This document shows positions 1-7,382 of a DNA stretch of 63,435 bases, piece after piece. Position 1 is the stretch's first letter. Each line of letters opens with the position of its first letter. Source of the DNA: Alphaproteobacteria bacterium (lineage in GTDB: Bacteria > Pseudomonadota > Alphaproteobacteria > RF32 > CAG-239); contig JAGBDC010000004.1 of assembly GCA_017937705.1 (NCBI GenBank), forward strand, positions 1 to 63,435, read 5' to 3'. The position numbers were made by a program, and so were the translations under genes. Below the pieces are notes generated by a model. The model worked only from the letters and a program-made list of their open reading frames with translations. It was not told the origin of the DNA and did no database searches.

Positions 1-81
1 CATTCCGAACTCGACTGTTAAACCCTTTTGCGCCGATGGTACTTTGTCTTAAGACACGGGAGAGTAGGTCGCAGCCAGATC
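1..81 (+). rRNA. rrf: 5S ribosomal RNA, 3' part
   Basis: The first ~81 bases match the 3' two thirds of a bacterial 5S rRNA: the conserved CCGAACTCG loop, GCGCCGATGGTACT, then the GACACGGGAGAGTAGGTCGC helix IV/V block and the GCCAG closing strand. The 5' end lies before the window. An rRNA operon therefore ends here, transcribed left to right. The exact 3' end is uncertain by a few bases. Confidence 0.93.
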
Positions 82-110
82 TTCTAAACATCCTTTCGTT
101 TACTAGTCTT

Positions 111-141
111 AAGCCTCACTATTCAAGTGAGGCTTTTTTTT
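111..141 (+). terminator. rRNA operon terminator
   Basis: AAGCCTCACT and AGTGAGGCTT pair around a short ATTCA loop and are followed by a run of T. This is a classical intrinsic terminator 30 bases after the 5S gene. Confidence 0.9.
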
Positions 142-274
142 TATTCCCTTTCTTCTTCATTCAAACCTGTTCTTATCGAAGATATTATCCTTAAAATTTG
201 TTTAACTACTCATAATGACAAAAAAATTTGCATTTGTTTAAGCCCCTGTAAAGCAATCAAAAATAAAAACAGTT

Positions 275-2518
275 ATGAAAGAGCATAACTTAACATCAGA
301 TGATTTAAAAAAGATTCCTGAATTGCTTGCTAATCCTGAATATGTTTTTGAATCTAAAACAGATGAAAAAGCTTTTGTGGCAATTGTAGATAAAAATATT
401 GAGCCATATACGGTGGTTGTTTCATATGTTGGAAATGGTTTAAAAATAAAAAACATTATCAAAAGTGCATATAACAAAGATGCTAATTTTATAAAAAGAG
501 AAACAAATGCGGGGCGATTGTTATATGACAAAAATAGCCTCCAAGAAGGGGAATCCGAAACCAAATCCGGTGCCATCGAGGAAGCTATTAACATAAATAT
601 AACACCATCCGGCAGAGATGTCAATAGTCCTCGTTATCAAACAGAAGAATATGATGAGCAGCTTGAGGCTGATTTAGCGGAGTTTGATAAAATATTAGAT
701 AGCTTTGCCGAGGAAAATAAAGAGTATTATAGTAAAAAAGGAAAATTTGAAGATGCTAAAAAGATACAAAAGAAGTATAAAGACTTCTTTATGTATAACA
801 TAGCTGATGCCTCTGTTAGTACAGCTTTGCACGATCCTTTTTATTTTGAGTATGACGGCCAAAAAGATATTACAAATATATGGATTCCCAAGAAATTGGA
901 AAAGAATAGCAATATTATATTGTATCGCTATGCAGAACAAATATCTATACCAGTTAATAAATTTGAGAAAAGCAAATTTAAGAAGTTAGGATTTAAGCGC
1001 CAAAAACTATATGATGAGGGTATGAGGGATATATACACTCTTAATAAGGAAGAAAAAAGCGATGATGCCAGAGATTTTGTGCGTGAAAATGGAAAATATA
1101 TAAGAAAACCAAGTGCATATTATCAAACAGCATATGCAGGAAGTAGGGTTGATTATGACAAGCCAAGTCTTGAGGCTATCGGTACGGGAGAGGGGCATCA
1201 AGCACATGGTTGGGGCTTGTATTATGCTTTGAGTAGAGATACTGCAGAGAGGTATAGAGAGTATTTTGATTTGGATAATTATTTCTTTGATGAAGAAGCT
1301 CTTGAAAATGAAAGAGCTAAAGCAGAAAAAGAAGCAGGGAAAACAAAAGACTATAGTAAAGTAGAGTTATTAGAAGACTTGCTTGTTCAACATAATGAAA
1401 GCAATCTTTCAAATTATCCCGAAGATTTAGTTGAATGGTATAATAAAAATATTCGAAATAAAGTCTTAAACAAGGATTATAAGAAAACACAAGTTCATGA
1501 AGTTGATATTCCCGAAAATCCATATTTGCTTGATGAACAAAAACCGTTTAGCGAACAATCAGATATTGTCAAGAAGGGTATAATTGATACACTCAACTCT
1601 ATGAGCTTAACAGAAAAACAAAAAGAGAAATTTAGAAACAATATCGAAAACAGGCGAGATACAGGTAAGGAAATATACGATGAGCTTGTTGTAGCTATGG
1701 GAACAAGCAAGGGGGATGGTTTAATATCTTCATCTAAAGAAAATATGCCACTTGTATCAAAAGCGTTATCAGAAAATGGAGTTAAGGGTATAACCTATGA
1801 GGGCAGACAAGACGGAAGATGTTTTGTTATCTTCAATCCTAAAGATGTTAAGGTAATACAAAAGTTTTATCAAACACAAGCTGAAGGTGGGATTAATCTT
1901 GAAGTAGGCGGTGGTAGAAAGCCGTTGAAACCATATAAGAGACATCCTCTCAAAGTTATGGGGCAATATGAGCCGACAAAGAAGATGATTACTCTGTTTA
2001 AGGGAAGAAATCCGACTACACTTGTTCATGAGATGGGACACCATTATTTGCCGATACATTTACGATTGTTAGAAAAGGCAGGTAAATGGGATAAGCTGAA
2101 ACCTTTGTATAAGGAGTTAGGCATCAGTTCTGTTGAGCAGATGAACAGAGAGGCAGAAGAAAAGCTTATCGATATGTTCACAAGCTATATTTATTATAAC
2201 GAAGCTCCGAATGTGGAAACACAATCTATTTTTGAAAGAGCAAAGCAATGGATGATTAATGCTTATAATACCGTAAAGAATTTTGTGAAACCGAGTGAGG
2301 AAGTTACCAAGTTCTTTGATGAGTTGATTGCCGGAGAAGAAAATGCACCGGATGTGTCTCACAAAAACAAAAACCGTTCTTTTTATGAACGGTTTTTTGC
2401 AAAAATTATGTATATCTGTTCTCTAAAAGTGCCAACGAACAGCATTTTGTTCATCTACACAATATTTAGCAGCTTCAGATGTTGTAACTACACCGGTAAA
2501 TCTGGTTCCCCATCCTGA
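275..2518 (+). CDS. Phage-type polyvalent protein remnant (nuclease-like, ART-like and zincin-like domains), probably truncated at both ends
   Basis: The open frame runs from 242 and the first ATG is at 275, but there is no ribosome binding site before it. Residues ~3-75 resemble the phage Barnase/EndoU/ColicinE5-RelE-like (PBECR) domains of polyvalent proteins (HNLTSDDLKKIPELL, then NAGRLLY). Residues ~285-530 resemble the ADP-ribosyltransferase-like domain of such proteins (IGTGEGHQAHGWGLYYA, later GVKGITYEGRQDG and FVIFNPKDVKVI). Residues ~585-690 carry a zincin HExxH (LVHEMGHHYLP). In intact phage and ICE proteins these modules sit inside much longer chains. The last ~50 residues run through a terminator hairpin and then antisense into the next gene, so the natural 3' end is missing. 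It is probably a decayed piece of a mobile element landed behind an rRNA operon. It could still be expressed, but nothing in the sequence argues for that. Confidence 0.6.
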   Translation: MKEHNLTSDDLKKIPELLANPEYVFESKTDEKAFVAIVDKNIEPYTVVVSYVGNGLKIKNIIKSAYNKDANFIKRETNAGRLLYDKNSLQEGESETKSGAIEEAININITPSGRDVNSPRYQTEEYDEQLEADLAEFDKILDSFAEENKEYYSKKGKFEDAKKIQKKYKDFFMYNIADASVSTALHDPFYFEYDGQKDITNIWIPKKLEKNSNIILYRYAEQISIPVNKFEKSKFKKLGFKRQKLYDEGMRDIYTLNKEEKSDDARDFVRENGKYIRKPSAYYQTAYAGSRVDYDKPSLEAIGTGEGHQAHGWGLYYALSRDTAERYREYFDLDNYFFDEEALENERAKAEKEAGKTKDYSKVELLEDLLVQHNESNLSNYPEDLVEWYNKNIRNKVLNKDYKKTQVHEVDIPENPYLLDEQKPFSEQSDIVKKGIIDTLNSMSLTEKQKEKFRNNIENRRDTGKEIYDELVVAMGTSKGDGLISSSKENMPLVSKALSENGVKGITYEGRQDGRCFVIFNPKDVKVIQKFYQTQAEGGINLEVGGGRKPLKPYKRHPLKVMGQYEPTKKMITLFKGRNPTTLVHEMGHHYLPIHLRLLEKAGKWDKLKPLYKELGISSVEQMNREAEEKLIDMFTSYIYYNEAPNVETQSIFERAKQWMINAYNTVKNFVKPSEEVTKFFDELIAGEENAPDVSHKNKNRSFYERFFAKIMYICSLKVPTNSILFIYTIFSSFRCCNYTGKSGSPS
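2371..2399 (-). terminator. Terminator of the pseudopilin gene
   Basis: AAACCGTTC pairs with GAACGGTTT around an eight-base loop. A/T runs on both sides let it work in either direction. It lies just beyond the stop of the minus-strand pseudopilin gene and inside the read-through end of the plus-strand remnant. Confidence 0.75.
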
Positions 2519-2968
2519 AGATAAAACGGTATTTTCACCGACTTTATTTACTGTCATTAGTTTTGTATATCCGTTATACGGCAATGTAAGAAGATAAACG
2601 CAAATATCTCTGTCTAAATCACCGAATCTGACAACAAACTCGTCGCTTCCATCACTATTTTGAGATATTAAACATCTACCGTGCAAGGCGTGAATACAAT
2701 TACCATCCTTATCTATCATTTCTGGAGGTAGAAGAATTTTATTTATAAATTCAGGTTTAAAAAATTCTCCGCGATTACTCGTTGTTTCTTTATAATAGAT
2801 ATAATTAGCAACTACTGTTTGAACTTGGTCTGCAAGCTTATTGGCACGATAACTTGCCATTGCCTTTGTGTACCCTGCAATACCACCCGTAGATAATACT
2901 CCGATAATCGCCAATATGCCCAACATTTCTATCATTGAGCGACCTTTTTGTTCAGACAAAATACGCAT
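2423..2968 (-). CDS. Type IV pilin / type II secretion pseudopilin-like protein
   Basis: This 181-residue protein starts with a short basic leader and a class III signal: after KG comes RSMIEMLGILAIIGVLS, with the conserved Glu at +5 and a ~20-residue hydrophobic helix. That is the prepilin peptidase recognition and assembly segment of pilins and pseudopilins. The rest (residues ~45-181) has several cysteines (CIHALHGRC, DICVY, AAKYC) that may form disulfides, as in minor pilins. The start at 2968 has AGGAAAAATAA before it. No pil or gsp genes are nearby, so it is an orphan relying on machinery encoded elsewhere. The family is secure; the exact role (pilus subunit, pseudopilin or adhesin) is not. 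Confidence 0.8.
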   Translation of the reverse strand: MRILSEQKGRSMIEMLGILAIIGVLSTGGIAGYTKAMASYRANKLADQVQTVVANYIYYKETTSNRGEFFKPEFINKILLPPEMIDKDGNCIHALHGRCLISQNSDGSDEFVVRFGDLDRDICVYLLTLPYNGYTKLMTVNKVGENTVLSSGWGTRFTGVVTTSEAAKYCVDEQNAVRWHF

Positions 2969-3063
2969 TTATTTTTCCTAAAATTTTTATATAACAAATT
3001 TATACAATATATATATTAAATGTCTATTAATTTTTTATATGATAAGTTCACACGGGGTGAGCT

Positions 3064-3891
3064 ATGCAACATGAAGAATTAATGTTTTTAAAACAAGCGT
3101 TTAATTCAGCTAAGAGTGAGCTGAATAATGATAGGCTGTACATAAGCGTTATTAAAAGAAAATTTGCCCATTCTTGGCGAGTGTTGCAAAATGGGCGCCA
3201 AATTATATATAGCGGCGAGATTCCGCTTTTGGTGACAAATAAAAAGTTAAGAATCCAAGCCAAACAAGCTTTGCTGTTTCATGATATTGGTCGTTTTGAA
3301 GAAACTGTTTTGGCTTATAAAAATTCGAGTCTTGATACTTTTGGAAAAAAATATGACCACGGAGTATTAGGAGCAGATATATTATCTGAAAATCCGCCGT
3401 TTAATGATATGAAAATTGTTTTAGCTGTCAGACATCACGGACATTTGATAGAAGAGTTTTATAATGATAAGGACTATAAAAATTTATCGGCAGAGGAACA
3501 GAAAATTGCAGAAATATATATAAAAATAGTAAGAGATGCCGATAAACTTGATTTGTATAATTTGCAGAAAACCGAATATTCTATTGAAAAAGATCCGTTC
3601 TTTTGCAGTTTGTCCGAGGAGCAAAAATATGCTTCTCTTTCTGACGAGGTAAAAGAACAGTTTTTTAATATGACAACCATAAATCATAAAAACATAAAAT
3701 GTTTTGCAGACAGAATATTAGGATGTATATCTTGGATTTTTGATATTAATTATAAATATAGCTTAAATTTTGTTGCAGAGAACGGATATATAGATGTGTT
3801 AATAAATATCATGAAAAAATACTGTTCAGATAATGATGATATTGAAAAAATCAGTTTTTTTGCAAAGGAATGGATAAAAAAAGAGCGTTAG
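3064..3891 (+). CDS. HD-domain phosphohydrolase
   Basis: The 275-residue protein contains the metal ligands of the HD superfamily in order: H36 (KFAHSWRV), H73-D74 (LLFHDIGRFEE), H99 (YDHGVLGA), the HH pair at 124-125 (VRHHGH) and D158 (VRDADKLDLY). HD proteins of this shape hydrolyse phosphate esters, often nucleotides or cyclic dinucleotides, but the substrate cannot be read from sequence. The start is backed by GGGGTGA six bases upstream. It stands alone and is closed by its own terminator, whose hairpin begins inside the stop region. Confidence 0.8.
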   Translation: MQHEELMFLKQAFNSAKSELNNDRLYISVIKRKFAHSWRVLQNGRQIIYSGEIPLLVTNKKLRIQAKQALLFHDIGRFEETVLAYKNSSLDTFGKKYDHGVLGADILSENPPFNDMKIVLAVRHHGHLIEEFYNDKDYKNLSAEEQKIAEIYIKIVRDADKLDLYNLQKTEYSIEKDPFFCSLSEEQKYASLSDEVKEQFFNMTTINHKNIKCFADRILGCISWIFDINYKYSLNFVAENGYIDVLINIMKKYCSDNDDIEKISFFAKEWIKKER

Positions 3892-3912
3892 CCTTGGGCT
3901 AACGCTGTTTTC
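3884..3912 (+). terminator. Terminator of the HD-domain gene
   Basis: AGCGTTAGCC pairs perfectly with GGCTAACGCT across a TTG loop, followed by GTTTTCT. The stop codon of the HD gene lies within the first arm. Confidence 0.85.
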
Positions 3913-3930
3913 TGAAGAGAAACATTGCTG

Positions 3931-4173
3931 TTACTGTTTCTTCAGCTGCGCAAGAATTGCGTCGTAGACTTCCGCTGTAATGCGACCGGCCTTGAGCAGT
4001 TCCTTCGCCATCTTCTTCGCCGCACGTTTCTGAGAGCGAGTTAATTTCTGATTCCAACCATTGCTGTCTACCATAGATTGGATGAATGCTGCGCCGTCTT
4101 CTGCTGCGGTTGGCTTGTTAAAGTTCGATGTTGCACCGATCTTTACTTCCTGAGGATTGTTGTTCTCTTTCAT
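3931..4173 (-). CDS. Small orphan protein with SHOCT-like C-terminal motif
   Basis: This is an 80-residue cytosolic-looking protein of unknown function. Residues ~44-80 (RSQKRAAKKMAKELL then KAGRITAEVYDAILAQLKK) form a short helical motif like SHOCT domains. They closely match the C-terminal tail of the 880-residue protein at 50968-53610. Base use is richer in G and C at third positions (AAG, GCG, CTC, CTG) than in neighbouring genes. It has a good sigma70-type promoter (4221-4249) with a ~50-base leader, but no Shine-Dalgarno site before its ATG. The coding call is supported by this promoter and by the shared motif. Confidence 0.75.
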   Translation of the reverse strand: MKENNNPQEVKIGATSNFNKPTAAEDGAAFIQSMVDSNGWNQKLTRSQKRAAKKMAKELLKAGRITAEVYDAILAQLKKQ

Positions 4174-4220
4174 ACGATATTGGTTTTAAATTGTTTATAG
4201 AATAATCTTTTACTGATAAC

Positions 4221-4249
4221 AATATGGACTAAAAATATTTTTTTGTCAA
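4221..4249 (-). promoter_or_regulatory. Sigma70-type promoter of the 3931-4173 gene
   Basis: Reading the minus strand, TTGACA (4249-4244) and CATATT (4226-4221) are 17 bases apart. The leader that follows has no Shine-Dalgarno sequence. Confidence 0.65.
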
Positions 4250-4261
4250 CATTATTTTGTA

Positions 4262-4295
4262 TAAAAATAAAAAAAACCGCCGATTTTTTCGGCGG
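4262..4295 (-). terminator. gpsA terminator
   Basis: On the minus strand CCGCCGA pairs with TCGGCGG, followed by a long U tract (the A run at 4262-4276). It lies 20 bases past the gpsA stop. Confidence 0.85.
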
Positions 4296-4314
4296 CTTTA
4301 TTAAATTGCGGTTA

Positions 4315-5292
4315 TTAGTTGTTAAATTCTTTTTTCAGACCTCGTTCGAAAATTGAACGAATAGTAGTTTTTATATCTGCATTTTCATATACTGCTTTAT
4401 AAAGAGCTTGACAAATAGGCATATCCAAACCTTCCTTGTCCGCAATTAATTTAACCGCCTTCAATGTCGGAACACCTTCGGCTAGTTTTTCAAATTGTTT
4501 ACCTTGGGCAAAACCCTCGCCAAAAGTACGGTTATGACTGTGCTTTGAAAATAACGTGGCTTCATAATCGCCTAAATGGGCAAGTCCGTACGCAGACATC
4601 GGGTCACCGCCGAAATGTTTAATTAAACGTCCAACTTCAATCGGGGCACGGGCCATTAATGCACCTTTTAATCCGTACCATTCCAATCCATCCAAAATTC
4701 CTGCCGCAATTCCGATAACGTTTTTCAGAGCGGCACCTATTTGATTGCCAATTAAGTCATTGCCATAATAAAAACGAATCAAGTCACTTTGCAATAGTTT
4801 AATCAGATAATCTTGCGTTTCCGGTTCTGAAGAATCAATAACTGCCGCAGACGGAACATTTTTCATATAATCTTGAACATGTCCGGGACCTGATAGGGCA
4901 GCTACATGGATGTTTTGATGTATTTCTTCTTTGAAAATATCGTGCATTATTTTTGCGGTAGGAACTTCCAACCCTTTCATTGCCAACAAAAAGGTTTTGC
5001 CCTCTACATTGTATCCGTTCAGTTCTTTGGCTAAAGAACGCAGATGTTGGCAGCCGATAGAAACGATAATTGTATCATTTACCAAAACATCAGCCAAATT
5101 TTCGTATAAAGACATATTATCAGATAAAGATAAATATTCATTTTTACGAGTGTCGCGTAATTCTATAAAATTTGGAGATGTTTTTAAGTCGTACATCAAA
5201 ACGTTTTTAATTTTTTCAGGACAACGATTTGCTGCATACCAAGCTAAAAACGTTCCCCAACGACCGCAACCGATAACGGAAATATCTTTCAT
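4315..5292 (-). CDS. gpsA: Glycerol-3-phosphate dehydrogenase [NAD(P)+]
   Basis: The 325-residue protein reduces dihydroxyacetone phosphate to sn-glycerol 3-phosphate, the backbone for phospholipids. The N-terminal Rossmann motif GCGRWGTFLAW (residues 8-18), the LSGPGH segment (133-138) and the catalytic lysine K190 in GAALKNVIGIAAGILDGL are all present. LGDYEATLFS and the HNRTFGEG motif follow in the C-terminal helical domain. Length is normal for the family. The usual GLGDL stretch reads HLGDYEAT, a mild divergence. The start has AAGGA upstream. It is monocistronic with its own terminator. Confidence 0.93.
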   Translation of the reverse strand: MKDISVIGCGRWGTFLAWYAANRCPEKIKNVLMYDLKTSPNFIELRDTRKNEYLSLSDNMSLYENLADVLVNDTIIVSIGCQHLRSLAKELNGYNVEGKTFLLAMKGLEVPTAKIMHDIFKEEIHQNIHVAALSGPGHVQDYMKNVPSAAVIDSSEPETQDYLIKLLQSDLIRFYYGNDLIGNQIGAALKNVIGIAAGILDGLEWYGLKGALMARAPIEVGRLIKHFGGDPMSAYGLAHLGDYEATLFSKHSHNRTFGEGFAQGKQFEKLAEGVPTLKAVKLIADKEGLDMPICQALYKAVYENADIKTTIRSIFERGLKKEFNN

Positions 5293-5388
5293 GACATAAT
5301 TCCTTAAAAAGTTAAAACAATATATGTCTTAAGGAATACTCCAAAAAAACGATGTATGCAAATGATATATGAAAAACTCACAGGTTGA

Positions 5389-5745
5389 TTAAAATGCTTT
5401 TTTAATCCGCTGACGTTCGAGAATTGCGTTTACATGGTCAAATTCTTCAAAAGAGCGATATGCTTCATCATAGCCTTTTTTATCAAAATTATAAAAAACT
5501 TGGTTAGCTAACAATTTAATTGCGTTATCAATCTTTTCAAAGGCCGCGTTATAATCCGCATTGAAGTTGTTTTTAGTTTTTTTCTTAACAACATTGTGAT
5601 ACGCCTTTATAACTTTTAAGGTTTCATCGGCAGAATTGGCATATCCTTTATCCTCAAAATCACGCATAATTTGAGCAGTTGTTTGATAAAAGTATTTATT
5701 CGTCAATATACTTTTTTGTTTAGCGTTGTTACTATCGATAATCAT
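5389..5745 (-). CDS. Hypothetical helical protein
   Basis: This 118-residue soluble protein has no signal peptide or membrane segment and I do not recognise it. It is rich in Lys, Asn, Tyr and Phe and looks mostly helical, with a run of aromatic residues (QVFYNFDKKGYDEAYRSFEEF). A promoter-like pair (5778-5805, minus strand) precedes a ~30-base leader with at best a weak ribosome site. Its framing between gpsA and a divergent membrane gene gives no functional hint. Confidence 0.6.
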   Translation of the reverse strand: MIIDSNNAKQKSILTNKYFYQTTAQIMRDFEDKGYANSADETLKVIKAYHNVVKKKTKNNFNADYNAAFEKIDNAIKLLANQVFYNFDKKGYDEAYRSFEEFDHVNAILERQRIKKAF

Positions 5746-5777
5746 TCTCTATATCCAAAGTTACAATCTAGGTAAAC

Positions 5778-5805
5778 AATATAGCAAAATTTTTGAAAAA
5801 ATCAA
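5778..5805 (-). promoter_or_regulatory. Probable promoter of the 5389-5745 gene
   Basis: On the minus strand TTGATT (5805-5800) and TATATT (5783-5778) are separated by 16 bases, about 30 bases before the start codon. Confidence 0.5.
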
Positions 5806-5841
5806 CAGTTTTCGATTTTTAAAAATTTTTCAGATTTTTAT

Positions 5842-5870
5842 TTGACAAAAATAACCAAAAAATGTACCAT
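5842..5870 (+). promoter_or_regulatory. Sigma70-type promoter of the 5920-6372 gene
   Basis: TTGACA (5842-5847) and TACCAT (5865-5870) are 17 bases apart. This argues against using the in-frame TTG at 5842 as a start and for ATG 5920. Confidence 0.65.
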
Positions 5871-5919
5871 ATACTCCTATCTAAATAACTATTTATCAAC
5901 TATTAAAAATTATCTGTTT

Positions 5920-6372
5920 ATGAAGGTTAGAACACAAACTTTGGGTTTGTTGTGGATCGTGGTGTTTGCTGTAACGTCCATCGCTATTGCATCCAGCCGT
6001 CAGTACAACAATAACCAGAAAGAAAATCTTTCTGTTGAAGTTGCGACCGTTGGAACATTCGATTGCAAAGTTACCGATGACACTTGGATCGAGACATCTA
6101 ATGGCGAATTTTTAGACAGTAGAACTGTTGGAATTCGACTGCAGGGAGATGAGACTGTTTATCCGGTAAGAGGAAAAATTGATTTCCAAACGGGAGACAG
6201 TGTTTTTATTACTACCGATGGGGTAGCCTTATCTAGTCGTCCTAATAGTCAGGATGATGTTAGAGAGGTGCTATACCCGACGAAAACAGCATACCTTTGG
6301 ATTAATTTAATCTGCGGGTTGTTTTGGGTGTTAGCTACATTATTGAGCTATTTGAAATTACGTTCATTGTAG
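5920..6372 (+). CDS. Small membrane protein, two transmembrane helices
   Basis: The 150-residue product starts at ATG 5920 (MKVRTQTLGLLW). An in-frame TTG at 5842 would place the promoter inside the gene. A hydrophobic helix at ~7-24 and another at ~126-146 bracket a ~95-residue hydrophilic middle with a beta-rich look (CKVTDDTWIETSNGEF, GDSVFITTDG). This central part is probably periplasmic. No family recognised. The gene is monocistronic, has no Shine-Dalgarno site and ends at a bidirectional terminator. Confidence 0.7.
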   Translation: MKVRTQTLGLLWIVVFAVTSIAIASSRQYNNNQKENLSVEVATVGTFDCKVTDDTWIETSNGEFLDSRTVGIRLQGDETVYPVRGKIDFQTGDSVFITTDGVALSSRPNSQDDVREVLYPTKTAYLWINLICGLFWVLATLLSYLKLRSL

Positions 6373-6397
6373 CAACACTTTGATTGTATGATGAAAG

Positions 6398-6427
6398 AAA
6401 AAGCCTTACTGTGAAGTAAGGCTTTTT
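6398..6427. terminator. Bidirectional terminator between 5920-6372 and secF
   Basis: AAAAGCCTTACT pairs with AGTAAGGCTTTT across four bases, with A and T runs on both flanks. It serves both convergent genes. Confidence 0.85.
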
Positions 6428-6432
6428 CGCTA

Positions 6433-7362
6433 TTATTCTACATCTCCGAACGGATTAATGTTTTTCTCCGCATTTTGACTTGCTCGTAAATCAAACAAAT
6501 TCATAATGGTTGTAGATACATAAATTGAAGAATATGTACCAACGATTACACCCCACAGAATTACAAAAGAAAAACTGCGCAAAGCATCACCACCGAATGC
6601 AAACAAAGCAACGGAAGCCAGCAATGTAGTAATACCGGTTAATATTGTACGTGAAAAAATATCATTTGTACTTTTGTTTAACAAATCATATTGTGGCATC
6701 TTCTTGTATTTACGCAAATTTTCACGGATTCTGTCATAGTTAACAACAGTATCGTTTACTGAGTAACCTGCCAAAGTTAAAATTGCGGCGACGGTTGTTA
6801 AACTAATGTCAAAATTAAACAAAGACAATAACCCGACAGTTGTGAAAATGTCATGAGCCAATCCGAGCATTGCTCCCAATGCAAATTGCCATTCAAAGCG
6901 GAACCAAATATAAAGAGAAATAGCTAAAATAGCAATTAAAGAAGCTGTAACTCCGGCTTTTTTTAGCTCATCACCAACTTGCGGACCTACAAATTCAACT
7001 TTAGGATATTCATAATTATCTCCTAAAACTTCTTTTATTTGATTAACTACAGCTTGACCATCAGAGTTTTCGGTTTGAGCTCTAATCATCATTTCATTTC
7101 CGGATTCTCCGATTGATTGTAGGTTTATGTCTTTCAAATCAACCTTGGTCAATTCTTCACGAACATTTTCCATATCAATCATTTCTGAGCTTTTCATCTC
7201 AATTAAGATACCGCCGGAAAAGTCGATGCCATAATTAAAGCCTTTGAAAGCAATGCTTGCTGCTGAAATTATGCATAAAACGATAGATAAAACATATCCT
7301 AATTTACGATATTTCATAAAATCGATTGAGGTGTCTTTTGTTACCCAACTAAATATTCTCAT
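6433..7362 (-). CDS. secF: Protein translocase subunit SecF
   Basis: SecF works with SecD and YajC in the inner membrane, using proton motive force to finish preprotein export by SecYEG. The 309-residue protein has the first transmembrane helix, the periplasmic domain starting FNYGIDFSGGILIEM, and the RND-type membrane region (LSLFNFDISLTTVAAILTLAGYSVNDTVVNYDRIREN). That segment holds the conserved D and R residues of the proton path. Start 7362 has AGAGGAAAAACAAA upstream. It lies 20 bases after secD, and the order yajC-secD-secF is standard. Confidence 0.96.
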   Translation of the reverse strand: MRIFSWVTKDTSIDFMKYRKLGYVLSIVLCIISAASIAFKGFNYGIDFSGGILIEMKSSEMIDMENVREELTKVDLKDINLQSIGESGNEMMIRAQTENSDGQAVVNQIKEVLGDNYEYPKVEFVGPQVGDELKKAGVTASLIAILAISLYIWFRFEWQFALGAMLGLAHDIFTTVGLLSLFNFDISLTTVAAILTLAGYSVNDTVVNYDRIRENLRKYKKMPQYDLLNKSTNDIFSRTILTGITTLLASVALFAFGGDALRSFSFVILWGVIVGTYSSIYVSTTIMNLFDLRASQNAEKNINPFGDVE

Positions 7363-7382
7363 TTTGTTTTTCCTCTTTCAAA

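Noticed and set aside
5842-5919. TTG start 26 codons earlier for the 5920 membrane gene
   Set aside because: The region holds a well-spaced promoter, and the ATG at 5920 begins directly before the first membrane helix.
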